Source: Asparagopsis taxiformis (taxonomy: Eukaryota; Rhodophyta; Florideophyceae; Bonnemaisoniales; Bonnemaisoniaceae). From it: DNA of 64,000 bases. The stretch's first letter is position 1. Every line of letters begins with the position of its first letter. The DNA lies in contig JALQPE010002196.1 of assembly GCA_030407315.1 (NCBI GenBank), forward strand, positions 1 through 64,000. Reading direction: 5' to 3'. The notes beneath the pieces are model-generated. The model had not been told where the DNA came from and did no database searches. It saw nothing but the letters and a program-made list of their open reading frames with translations. The position numbers and the translations under genes are program-made. Shown piece by piece: positions 29,948 to 39,356 of the stretch.

Positions 29948-30554
29948 TTATAATAAGCATGTCGCAATAGAGCTGTAACCTAAATCACCACAAGCCTTTA
30001 ACTCAACTACTCGCGTTGTTCATTGTTTTGCAATTGCATGTGAGGGGGGAAGGGGGTTTAAATTGTAGATACTGGGCAATGTTTGAAAGTTGCACCAACA
30101 TCAATATTGGCTCTGTGTCGTGGCCGAAGCGCACTCTGTTTGAAGGCAGACAACAGAGTACAAAATTACTGGTATTAACAAGGCTATTGCTGTAGTGGTC
30201 ACCGTAACCTAGATTAAGTGACTGACCCCGCCTTCCCACCCCACGCTATCGTTGGGATCCGGATAAGCCCCCTTAGGGCTCTTCAACTGAGCTACTAACT
30301 GTTACAATCATCCATGAGTTGATTTTATCCCTTTGGCCACTTCTTGCCACAACGGTGGTCAGACTATGAAGAAGGTTTAAAACGAAATAGGCATTCTGTA
30401 TTTGACCTTGGTGCAAGACTCGGATGCCATGTTCTCTTTTGGCCGTAATGGTCTGGCCGTAGGGAGCACGCCTAGTAATTTTCTATCGTCGTGATATAAT
30501 TAGTCAATAGAAATCATTCGAAGCTAACCAGGCAACTGGCCAAGCACTAATAAT
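29948..30554. other. Intergenic region upstream of the tRNA gene, 0.6 kb
   Basis: Contains a tRNA-like fragment on the minus strand at about 30,247-30,302 (D-arm-like TAGCTCAGTTG) that does not fold into a full tRNA. Nothing else was recognised. Confidence 0.4.
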
Positions 30555-30648
30555 GGGTCTGTAGCTCAATTGGTAGAGTGCTCGCTTAGCAACGTGCAAA
30601 ACGTGTCTAGATTGCGAGAGGTACCGGGATCGAAGCCCGGCAGATCCA
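30555..30648 (+). tRNA. trnA-AGC: tRNA-Ala(AGC) with 21-nt intron
   Basis: The acceptor arms GGGTCTG and CAGATCC pair over 7 bp, including the G3-U70 wobble that marks alanine tRNAs. The D-arm region is TAGCTCAATTGGTAGAGT, the anticodon stem CTCGC/GCGAG, the anticodon AGC, and the T-arm CCGGGATCGAAGCCCGG. A 21-base intron (30,592-30,612) sits one base after the anticodon, the canonical position 37/38. Mature length is 73 bases plus added CCA. Confidence 0.95.
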
Positions 30649-30651
30649 AAA

Positions 30652-30657
30652 TTTTTT
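30652..30657 (+). terminator. RNA polymerase III terminator
   Basis: Six T residues begin four bases after the end of the tRNA-Ala gene. Confidence 0.85.
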
Positions 30658-31025
30658 CCCCCACTCGAGAATTCGATCACCATCTGCCATACACCGAACA
30701 TTGCTGGTACAAAACGTTTGGATGACGGTATGCTGGCCATCATGCAGAAACTATTGTTCTTCGACCTCTGAAAAATTAGCATCTACCCGCCACCAGAACT
30801 ACGGAACACAACCGCCGTTTCAACTGAATTGCTTCATGTTCCCTCAATGCACTGCCTTGGCGGCCACAATTGCGTTTTCTACGCCTATCACCTCGCGCAT
30901 TGTGAACAATTTCCAATCCAACAATCACAGCGCACCGCGTCTTTACAAAACATATAGTACATCCTATAACACTCTCCGTCACGAAAATTATCCAAACCGC
31001 CCATCGATCTACACCCTCCAATAAA

Positions 31026-34000
31026 TTATCTACCTTGCCTGCTTTCGTAGTCACTAATCTTTTCATTCCACATATCTTTCAACATCTTCACTGAAACCGC
31101 CCGAGCACGATCCTCGCTTTCTCCTTCCAGTCCTTCTGCGACAACTCCCTTCTCCAACCCCTCCGTACCGGCATTACCCTGCAGCCCTTCTGCAACGACA
31201 TCCTCCTGTATTCCGCCAGCAGCATCCCCTATCTCCAGCCCCTCCCCAACAATGCCTTCCGCAAAGTCCACGCGCGCAACCGGACGCACGGGCAGAACGG
31301 ACAGCGTTGGTTCAACAGCCTGAGGGGAAACCTCATCCAGGTCACTGTACACATGCGACGGCTTGAAAATGTCTTGAGACCGTGTGTTCACAGTCTCTTC
31401 AGGCATCACAGCACTCGAAGAACTATCATGAAGAGCTTGCATTCTGGAGACCTGCGGCGACCATCTCGACAATTGTTCCGCGGTACTGAGACTACTGGCA
31501 CCTAATGGCGCGATATTCGGCAAAGTTAAATCGTTATTATCTGCAACATTCGCGGAAAACACAGCCGCGACTGTGCCTTGTGGTGTATCCTCCATTACGA
31601 GTTGTTCAGACTCCATGTTGATTTCTGAATCAGAGTCCGCATCTTCAAACTCTTCATCTTTCTTGCTGCTCCCTCTATCAAGCTTTGTGAGCGTTTCAAA
31701 CGATCGAGCCGGGGTCTTTCGAATGCGGGATATCTTGCCGCTGTTCGAACGCAGCATTGAATCTTGACTGGAAAGCCCATCGCCAAGCCGATCGTCCGTA
31801 AATCGACGGCTGTGCGAGTAGATCTCAAATCGTACCTCCTCGTCAGATGACGAATCGGACAGGTCATACTCTTCCGAGAAGTAGTCCATGAGCATTGAGT
31901 TGCGGCTCATACCCGACCCGAAACCACCGCTGCTATTCGCCGAAAGATTGGGCTGTGGAACATTGTTCGAAGCAGTACGTGCGCTTGCCATACGATTCAT
32001 GATGCTGTTTCCAAGCATCACACCAGGATTTGAAACATTTCGTGCCGGAGAGGCTGTCGTAGACCGCCCAGAGTTGTTCGCATGCAGAGAGGGTGAATGC
32101 GCAATGTCAGCTTCCGAAGTACGGTCACTATTGGAACGTTCCAGATTTTCATTACTGGACCCACTGCTAAATTTCTTCCGCAACGCGGAAAGAACAGTAG
32201 ATCGCTTGCCAATCGCAAGCGTATGCAACGCTGAAGAATCGATGATGGTCTCCTCGGCAACCTGTTCCGATTCAGCATCAATGGATGCAAACGCCGCAAG
32301 TAACGTGTCCGCTTTGGAATGGTCCGCCGCAAGTTCCTTACTCATGGGTGGGGACACACTGCGCATTGCAAATGGTGCATGCCCTGAGTTTGAACGAGAG
32401 GCTTTTCGCGAACCCTGTCGAGAAATAAGTCGCGGCGTGCTCATGTTTGAACTGAAACTGGATGGAGTTCCAGGACTTTTCACTTCGTCCACAGATCCGC
32501 TCGCCTCGGAAATATTTCTAAGCGATGTTTGCATCTCCAATTTCTTCCACGCCGCTTCTAGATTCGCCTCGTCCCTCGCATTCTTGTACGCGACGCTTTC
32601 TAAAGTGGGTTCCACATCTTTGTCACCACCTTCAAGCACATCGTCGACGACGCGCTGAGTGGGAACTGTATGAATTTGTTTCAACTGCTCCTTCCGCGAC
32701 GGCGGTTTAAATAATTTATCCCAAGCACCGGGAAGCCATTGCGGTGCGTCATCGATGGGTTCTCGTTCCTCAAACATTTCTTCCATCTCCTGTTCCTCTA
32801 CCTGCTTGAGAAATGCACGTACGGCACCAATGGAGCGAGAGGAAAATTCTCCGGCACCCTTGATTGCGGCGCGAGATAGACCAGCGATAGATCCACGTTT
32901 GGACTTGCGGTCTTCCATCATACCTTCGAACGGGTCAATAATGATGGAATCCTGATTCATGCCACCCTTTACGAACGATTCCTCTGCATGTAGTCCATCA
33001 ATCCACCTGCGTCTGCGACGACGCAAGGCGCGCAATGTACACGTAACCACCAAGGCGGTAATAAGCCCTATGAGAGCCAGCGATGAAATGACAATGACGG
33101 ACATTCGAGCAAACTTTGACAGATTGCTCTCCTCGGGCACAATGGTGGTATTGGTAATGCCTGTATCGGGGATAAAGAAGGTGCTGAAATTTCCTTGGAT
33201 CACACTCCGAATCCAATCTGTGTATGGAGCGACAGCGGTATAAATAATGGGTGAACGACCATCAGAGCAAACGGGATCATTTGGAGCAATACCAGTTGCA
33301 CCGAATGTAACAATGCCAACCTGGACAGCACCCCTGCCGGATGCATCGACATCATACAAGGGACTACCAGTGTCACCGAAACAGGGACCACAGTCGCTAT
33401 CAGGCTTTGTACAAATTCTTCTACCGCGATCACTGCCGAAACCATCGTCACATTTTGCGGTTCGCACATCAGCAAAGGTCAATGGACGGGACACGCCAGT
33501 AATAGCATCCTCAGAATCCTGTGGCTGAACGGTGAGACCGTAGCCCTTGACCCTCAAATAGCGCGACGCGGTGCCCTGTATGGCGAAATTTGTATTGGTA
33601 TTGACCCTCATAAAGTTGAAATTAGGATTGGGGAGCACAGGCGGAGGGGAAACGACGGTAGTGACGGTGGAATCGGGAGGGCCTGTTGGGGAGGGTGTAG
33701 GGGAAGAATCGGGGGAGGGGGAAGGGGAGAGCACTGCCTGAAAGATCGGGGATGCGAGACGGATCAACTGTATATCATCACGAATGACATCGGTGGGAGC
33801 GCCAAAATCACCGGGAGTGTAGAAGTTTGCAATTTCATGTGGGAATCCTACAAGGGAGTTACGACCGCCGTAAAGCACGGTATGCTCCGAGGGCCGGACG
33901 CGACATTGGGCGGAGGTGAGGACCCATTCGGGAGCGATGACGGTGCCGGCGCAGCGATATTGCCTGATATTGTTCTCGGTGAAGGAGATGGTGACAATGT

Positions 34001-34205
34001 TGTCATGGTCGGAATCGCGCGCACGAATGCCCGACAGGATGCGGGCTGTGGCGGGGATGATCGCGACGGGGGTCGGCGACGGGACGGGCGGGGCGGACTC
34101 GCCGGCGACTGGGAGACGGATTTTGCAATCGGCATTGACGCGGAGAAGCAGCAGGAGCAGGAGTAGCAGACGGGGCGAGAGGGAGGCGGACGGTTGTGAC
34201 GGCAT
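31026..34205 (-). CDS. Single-pass membrane protein with degenerate trypsin-fold ectodomain
   Basis: 1,059 residues from the ATG at 34,205, chosen because it places a leucine-rich signal peptide (residues 1-25) at the N-terminus. Residues about 57-335 follow the chymotrypsin S1 order but the triad is altered. WVLTSAQC has Gln100 where His is expected. DDIQLIRL keeps the Asp (D144). FGDTGSP has Thr279 where the nucleophile Ser is expected. A Pro/Ser-rich insertion occupies about 159-190. A membrane span (369-390) and an Arg-rich stop-transfer follow. The remaining about 660 residues form an acidic, Ser-rich, apparently disordered cytoplasmic tail. I infer a receptor- or adhesion-like role rather than proteolysis. 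Divergent from the exportin gene. Confidence 0.7.
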   Translation of the reverse strand: MPSQPSASLSPRLLLLLLLLLRVNADCKIRLPVAGESAPPVPSPTPVAIIPATARILSGIRARDSDHDNIVTISFTENNIRQYRCAGTVIAPEWVLTSAQCRVRPSEHTVLYGGRNSLVGFPHEIANFYTPGDFGAPTDVIRDDIQLIRLASPIFQAVLSPSPSPDSSPTPSPTGPPDSTVTTVVSPPPVLPNPNFNFMRVNTNTNFAIQGTASRYLRVKGYGLTVQPQDSEDAITGVSRPLTFADVRTAKCDDGFGSDRGRRICTKPDSDCGPCFGDTGSPLYDVDASGRGAVQVGIVTFGATGIAPNDPVCSDGRSPIIYTAVAPYTDWIRSVIQGNFSTFFIPDTGITNTTIVPEESNLSKFARMSVIVISSLALIGLITALVVTCTLRALRRRRRRWIDGLHAEESFVKGGMNQDSIIIDPFEGMMEDRKSKRGSIAGLSRAAIKGAGEFSSRSIGAVRAFLKQVEEQEMEEMFEEREPIDDAPQWLPGAWDKLFKPPSRKEQLKQIHTVPTQRVVDDVLEGGDKDVEPTLESVAYKNARDEANLEAAWKKLEMQTSLRNISEASGSVDEVKSPGTPSSFSSNMSTPRLISRQGSRKASRSNSGHAPFAMRSVSPPMSKELAADHSKADTLLAAFASIDAESEQVAEETIIDSSALHTLAIGKRSTVLSALRKKFSSGSSNENLERSNSDRTSEADIAHSPSLHANNSGRSTTASPARNVSNPGVMLGNSIMNRMASARTASNNVPQPNLSANSSGGFGSGMSRNSMLMDYFSEEYDLSDSSSDEEVRFEIYSHSRRFTDDRLGDGLSSQDSMLRSNSGKISRIRKTPARSFETLTKLDRGSSKKDEEFEDADSDSEINMESEQLVMEDTPQGTVAAVFSANVADNNDLTLPNIAPLGASSLSTAEQLSRWSPQVSRMQALHDSSSSAVMPEETVNTRSQDIFKPSHVYSDLDEVSPQAVEPTLSVLPVRPVARVDFAEGIVGEGLEIGDAAGGIQEDVVAEGLQGNAGTEGLEKGVVAEGLEGESEDRARAVSVKMLKDMWNEKISDYESRQGR

Positions 34206-35369
34206 GCGTGCATTTGGGAAGAGGGGCGGTGTCATGTGGCGGTGGACGAGGACGCGAGTGCCGGGGTGGGGCGGGGCGGGGCGTGGGCGGACGCGGGTGT
34301 GGATGGATGGATGGTTATCAGAGAGACGGGTGTGATAGTTTGGGTCGAGCGATTGGGCTGACTGTTGGGATTGCGCGACTTGTCGGTTGACAACGTTGAG
34401 TTGATGGATTGGCCGGGTTGATAAAATGAAAGTGTTGATTTGGAGCGGTTTATGATACGTGTAAAGAAGGAGCACATTGCTGGCGGGTTATGGGCCAACA
34501 AATGTGTGAAATATGAGCTTTTTGTGATGATGCATGGTATCATATGCGATTCCCCGACGTTATGGTCCTTTCTGTCGTTGCCGCTGCCGCTCGTTTTGGT
34601 CCTCTCGTCACGATTGCGGTCGCCACGTGCAGCGACTCGGTGCCGTCGCTATTGCATCACTCGACTGTTTCAAACATTTTATTCTCTTTTGATGCGCATG
34701 ATAGGTCGCCGTTGGCTGATTTGGCGCGGGTGCGACGACCATGGACACACCAATGCAGATGATCATGCGAGATCTACTATTCTTCGGTCCTGTCTGGGAC
34801 ATGAGCACAAACTTATTTCCAACTGTAATTCCACACACTTGGACGCTTCTTATTGGTCCGTTCACTCTTTTGTTTGTTCGTTATTCATCTCGCATGACAA
34901 TATGTCATCTAACATCCTTACGGATTGGCCTTCGTATCCAAACCCGCAATCAAACTGCATCCATCTTGAACGGCACAATTGTGCCTCTACCCGTGTTGAT
35001 ACTTGACGTACTGTACAAATACAAACATCAAAGGCGGATGTGCTCATCATCTAGATTTGGAAAACTATTTTTGTAACGATCGCTTCGATGAGACATGTGC
35101 ATGCAATCACAAATTGGCCGTCTTACACGTGTTATTCACCAAACAAACTATTTCCTCATTTCTCACTTAAATTCACCCTTCCTTCCGTGTCATGCGAGTA
35201 ACCGCCGCGGCTACCTCGCCCTTACAACCCGATGCAGCGGATCAATCAACACCACGACTATCGGAAAAAAAATTCGCCCTGCACCCGTCGTTGATCCGTC
35301 ACAACTCTTGAGTCACCATCCATCAACAAACACCCCAAAACCGCTGCATCACTCGACAACTTGCAGTAA
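34206..35369. other. Divergent promoter region, 1.16 kb
   Basis: Separates the trypsin-fold gene and the exportin-like gene. Near the former lies a GGGGC pentamer run (34,263-34,282) and GGAT repeats (about 34,302-34,313). No convincing gene was seen. Confidence 0.4.
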
Positions 35370-38300
35370 ATGAATGATATAGCGCCCCTCCTCCACTCAT
35401 TCTACAATGGTACCATAAGCGCTCAACAGCGAGCAACTCTGCACGCCCAGTTGCTCCACACCCTAAAAACGCCACAATGCATCAACGCCTCAGCCGAGTA
35501 CATTCAATCCGCGTCCACACCGACCGCATCCGTCGATCCTCTCCTACTCCACTACGCTCTCCACGCCATAGAATCCCTAGCACGCACATCATTTGCAGCG
35601 ACACCACCGCAGCTCCGCGCCAATCTGCAGAAACTCCTCGTGGATTTCCTCATCGCTTCATTTTCGCGCAATGCCAATCTCCCCTCCGCCTCCCACCCCG
35701 CCCCCATCCCCGCCTACGCCATCAACAAGGCCGCCCGCGTGGCCGTCGAGCTGGGAAAGCGCGAGTGGATAGCCGATTCCACCCATCATTTTCCCCGACT
35801 GATTCTCGCTCTCATCGACCAAAACGGCCACACCGCCGCCTCCCTGCCGCGCATCTTCACCGGCATGTCGCTCGTCACCGTGCTCGTCGAGGATTCCCTC
35901 GACTCTTCGCGCAAGGACCTCCTGTCGTCGGAGCGCTCCACACTCCTCCGATTGGTCAGACAGATTGCAGACGCCATTGTGGCCGCCTTGGAGATTGGCG
36001 TTCGTATCAATGGACCCGCATTTCCCCGCCATGTCCCCATCGGCGCCGTGCGCGCCATCGGCAGCTTGTTGAGGGTAGAGACTAGTGTTGTAGCTGATGC
36101 AATAGCCGTTTTGAAAAGAAGCGTGCAGGGACGCGTGGATCTTATGGGCGCTGAGACCCTTGCTGTGCTAGCAGAGTGCTTCGGTGAGGGAAAGATACTT
36201 CTACCGCCCGATTGGGGTAATACACTAGCGCATGCTGCCGCCTTGTTGGAACCTGTGGCAATGGGTGACGCCGCAGTCGGTCAGTCCGAGGATGTTTGCC
36301 TTTATCGATTGCGACTCATAGCGTACGGTGAGGCCGTTTCGAGAAGGGTGATTGCACTACGACCCAATCTGTCAGTTTTGGAGCGAATTCTTAATGCGAT
36401 GATGGGCGTCACAGCGCGTTGGGCTTCGGAAAGCCCCGATCAATTCCCCGCCGCGATGGACTCGTGGATGAATATCCTGGAAGCACTGGAGGATGCAGAG
36501 GTGGACTCGGATGATCTGCTGGAAAAGGTGTATCATGCGCTTTCTCAGCTATGTGTACACAGATGCATGCATTCCACCAATTCCACAGTTCTGCAATCAT
36601 TAGAAGAATCTAATGAGCGTCGTGAGCAACAAAGCGGCGGAGTGTATGAATGGGATGAGATGGCAGAACTGATGGCCGAAGTCGCGATAGACCCGTCGCT
36701 TTCCACAATGCTGTTTCCGATACGCGACGATGCGGACGAATTTTCATGTAGTCGAAGTGTGTACGTAGGCAAATGTGTTGAGACATTGTTGGCGTGCGCC
36801 AGGATGAGCTCGCGAGTAGCAATTGGCACAGCGGATTTTGCCAGACAGGTGCTCCAGAATGCTCGTGGTGACGATTTGCAAACAGCATTGCAAGTCGCGT
36901 TTTGCGTGGCGTCACTTTTGCCGTCCGATAGCGAGGCAGGTCGTGCCTTGCTGCAAACGGTGTGCGAACTTATCGGGTCGGGCGGCCAGGATGTGATGTT
37001 GCTGCGCACGACAGCACTACTTTTGAGAATTGTTCCCGCGCAATATGGGCGGGAAGTTGGTGGGATGCTTGCGGGGCGTATGGGCGATATATTGCGCAGT
37101 TCATCAAATAGGGAGACAGCGCTGGGAGCATGCCTTGTACTGTTAGAACTAGCGCGGTGTACAGACTTGTTCACATCACAACCGCCGATTACTTTAGATA
37201 TAATTGCACGAGGACCAAAATCAGTGTCTTCTCTTGGCGCAGCAGCGGTTGTGCGTTGGGCGCTTGTACCACCAAGGGATGCTAAAGGACTGCCCGTTCG
37301 CTGGACAGAGGAACAATGGACGGCAAGAAGAGAAGGGTATCAGGCGATGTGTGGGTCGCTATTTGCAGAGTTTGTGACTGCATGTCGCGGAAATTGCTCA
37401 ACAGTTGAAGCATTTGAAGTGCTAGTACGAGGGGCTGGCATGTTTCGGGCTATGTTGCTTGCGGTTGCCACTGTTCAAGGGGAGACACGGGACAGTGTGT
37501 GGTGCGGCGGGGGTGCGGAACTGACAGCAGCGTGTCTGCAAGCACTACATGGGCTGGAGAACGTAAAGGAAGAAGGAGCTGAAGGCGTGATGGTGTGCCT
37601 ACTGAGCACGTTGGGAACGGCGGTGCATGTGTGTGCAAGACAGCGGAAGGAAGGGGCGAGTATTCTGAACGAAGCTGCGGGACTGGGAACGCGGGCAGCA
37701 CAAGGCGGTAGACTAGCAGAGGAAGCATTACGAATGGTGCGAGACGGTCTTGTCGATGGGCGGGAGGAGCTTGTAGATGCGGGAGTGCAACTAGCGGTAC
37801 GTGAAATCGGTGGCATTGCGGGTGTGATGTGTGTATCGGTGATATCGGAAGTTTTGCGAAAATTCTGGATGTCATTCTGGCCGGACGATGTACCGGAGGC
37901 ATTGCGTGCGACGCAACGGACCAAAGCGAGGGGTCGAGGCATCTTCTTTGCGGGCTTTGAAGGACTGGTTGGAGCGATGGGTAGTGCAGATTTGGCGGTT
38001 TGTCGCGCGGCGTTATTGGCGTTACTGAGCTTGCATGCGTCGCGACGGCTGTTGGCGCGCGCGGAGGCGTGCCCGCTGCCGATGAAAGTGCAGATTGTTA
38101 GCGGGTGTCTGCACGTGTGCGGAGTGGGCGGGATGCAGAAAGGGAGTGTGGGCGAGGAAGCGATTGAAATTGTGTGGCAAGTGGCGAAAGCGGATCTGGA
38201 TGCTTTCTATCGCAATGATGGCGTGCTGAAATGCGTGTGGAAGGGAGTGGCGGCTGGGGCGGATGACGGCGCCGCTTTGATTGATGGCATGTGCGCGAGA

Positions 38301-38396
38301 CGGGCGGGCGATCACGGTGACTTTGTTAGAGAGATTCGTGCGCTGGTTAATGATGTCGGCTTTTTGGAACAAGTACGAGCTGGTCCTAGTTTGTAA
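35370..38396 (+). CDS. Exportin-6-like karyopherin
   Basis: 1,008 residues from an ATG, all-helical HEAT-type composition with no transmembrane segment. The N-terminal part (about 130-220) has INKAARVAVELGKREW followed by a Pro/Arg-containing helix pair and SSRKDLLSSERSTLLRLVRQ. This order matches the block I associate with exportin-6 (GKxxW, then an SxxR(K/E)xLxxxRKxxL-like segment). Exportins bind RanGTP and cargo and carry cargo out of the nucleus; exportin-6 exports actin-profilin. Length is slightly below the roughly 1,100 of animal exportin-6. Exportin-4 or -7, or another HEAT protein, are alternatives. The next gene, SARAF, follows on the same strand after 298 bp. Confidence 0.55.
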   Translation: MNDIAPLLHSFYNGTISAQQRATLHAQLLHTLKTPQCINASAEYIQSASTPTASVDPLLLHYALHAIESLARTSFAATPPQLRANLQKLLVDFLIASFSRNANLPSASHPAPIPAYAINKAARVAVELGKREWIADSTHHFPRLILALIDQNGHTAASLPRIFTGMSLVTVLVEDSLDSSRKDLLSSERSTLLRLVRQIADAIVAALEIGVRINGPAFPRHVPIGAVRAIGSLLRVETSVVADAIAVLKRSVQGRVDLMGAETLAVLAECFGEGKILLPPDWGNTLAHAAALLEPVAMGDAAVGQSEDVCLYRLRLIAYGEAVSRRVIALRPNLSVLERILNAMMGVTARWASESPDQFPAAMDSWMNILEALEDAEVDSDDLLEKVYHALSQLCVHRCMHSTNSTVLQSLEESNERREQQSGGVYEWDEMAELMAEVAIDPSLSTMLFPIRDDADEFSCSRSVYVGKCVETLLACARMSSRVAIGTADFARQVLQNARGDDLQTALQVAFCVASLLPSDSEAGRALLQTVCELIGSGGQDVMLLRTTALLLRIVPAQYGREVGGMLAGRMGDILRSSSNRETALGACLVLLELARCTDLFTSQPPITLDIIARGPKSVSSLGAAAVVRWALVPPRDAKGLPVRWTEEQWTARREGYQAMCGSLFAEFVTACRGNCSTVEAFEVLVRGAGMFRAMLLAVATVQGETRDSVWCGGGAELTAACLQALHGLENVKEEGAEGVMVCLLSTLGTAVHVCARQRKEGASILNEAAGLGTRAAQGGRLAEEALRMVRDGLVDGREELVDAGVQLAVREIGGIAGVMCVSVISEVLRKFWMSFWPDDVPEALRATQRTKARGRGIFFAGFEGLVGAMGSADLAVCRAALLALLSLHASRRLLARAEACPLPMKVQIVSGCLHVCGVGGMQKGSVGEEAIEIVWQVAKADLDAFYRNDGVLKCVWKGVAAGADDGAALIDGMCARRAGDHGDFVREIRALVNDVGFLEQVRAGPSL

Positions 38397-38515
38397 ACGT
38401 GTGCGCCATAGATAAACGTCCTTGATGGATGGTTGGACGTGTGTCGGTAGCCGGATTGTAGCCGTGCGGTATCCGAACTGGTGTGTTGGGTTGTTGTCAC
38501 GGAGCGTATATGCAT

Positions 38516-38545
38516 GCATGGCATGGCGTGGCGTGGTGTGGCTTG
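38516..38545. repeat. Period-5 GC tract
   Basis: GCATG, GCATG, GCGTG, GCGTG, GTGTG, GCTTG in register, upstream of the SARAF gene. Confidence 0.7.
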
Positions 38546-38694
38546 TACCAAACTACAGTATGTTTTAATTAGCTACGGTGCACCCCAGTTGTTGTCATCT
38601 TCATTCATGAATCCACAACATCTATTTCAACACAACACCATCATCATCAACAAGCAACCACACCGCGCATCCATCCGCACCAGCATCACACACC

Positions 38695-39315
38695 ATGCGC
38701 TCTGCCACAATCACATGCACAATACTACTCGTCCACCTCCTCGCGGCATCAAGCGGAGCGACGCCACGGCAACAAACGGGCGAGCGCGTCGACCTGCAAA
38801 CGGTCGCGCAGCTGACGTTCACCTCGGCGGGGCGGACAACGACGCGACGAACGCAGCCGCACGCAGAGTTGGTGTGCACGGGCGGTGTGGCGCGTCCGTT
38901 GCAGATCTTCCATCCGGCGCGTGTGGATTGTTTCAACGTCGGAATCAACGGCGCGGGCAGCGACGCCGACGTCAAACCGTCCACATCGGTGCGCTGGAAA
39001 TGCGTCGCCAAGCTGCATCGCTCCGTGCGTATCTCCAACTTTGCCATCACGTGCGAGGGATACGACAGTGAGAACGACTCGTTCATTCTGCGCGGCAGCT
39101 GCTGGATCGGATACCGATTGGAGTATGTCACTGGCGGCGGCCAACGAGCCGTCGTGGATGCGGGCCATCTCGCGGGTCGCGGTCCGATGAACGCGTACGG
39201 AGTTGCTGCAGTGTTGTGGTCGGTGTCGATTGGTGCTGTTGGTGTCTACTCGATTTTTATGGCTTATCGATATTGCACAATGCAACGCAATGGATACGTG
39301 CCGATTGAGCGGTAG
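38695..39315 (+). CDS. SARAF: SARAF-like ER membrane protein
   Basis: 206 residues from an ATG in good context. SARAF is an ER protein that dampens store-operated calcium entry in animals. Residues 1-22 are a signal peptide. The lumenal domain shows the family pattern: an Arg/Thr-rich strand before LVCTGG, DCFN, RWKC, ITCEGYD, and FILRGSCWIGYRLEY. It has 7 cysteines, including C61, C79, C103, C120 and C136. One membrane span lies at about 167-190. Only about 16 residues follow, whereas the animal protein has a long cytoplasmic regulatory tail, so any STIM-dependent mechanism is not supported here. The gene converges on the kinesin gene with 41 bp between stops. Confidence 0.85.
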   Translation: MRSATITCTILLVHLLAASSGATPRQQTGERVDLQTVAQLTFTSAGRTTTRRTQPHAELVCTGGVARPLQIFHPARVDCFNVGINGAGSDADVKPSTSVRWKCVAKLHRSVRISNFAITCEGYDSENDSFILRGSCWIGYRLEYVTGGGQRAVVDAGHLAGRGPMNAYGVAAVLWSVSIGAVGVYSIFMAYRYCTMQRNGYVPIER

Positions 39316-39356
39316 ATACGAGTAAACACAGTACTGTACAATTTATATACGTGTCT

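Noticed and set aside
30247..30302. tRNA-like sequence on the minus strand (TAGCTCAGTTG, loop CTAAGGG)
   Set aside because: D-stem and anticodon stem would overlap, no T-arm consensus and no acceptor pairing; also tried as a permuted tRNA without finding the missing half.
31888..32658. 256-codon plus-strand open frame inside the Ser-rich tail of the trypsin-fold gene
   Set aside because: Shadow of Ser-rich coding on the other strand; no family features.
33848..34213. Minus-strand Ser/Pro-rich frame overlapping the signal-peptide region
   Set aside because: Overlaps the coding exon in another frame and is low-complexity.
34206..34475. Longer start of the trypsin-fold protein
   Set aside because: The upstream extension begins at GTG and would bury the signal peptide; the ATG at 34,205 gives a proper N-terminal signal.
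36545..37174. 209-codon minus-strand open frame inside the exportin-like gene
   Set aside because: Ser/Thr-rich shadow without domains or its own spacer.
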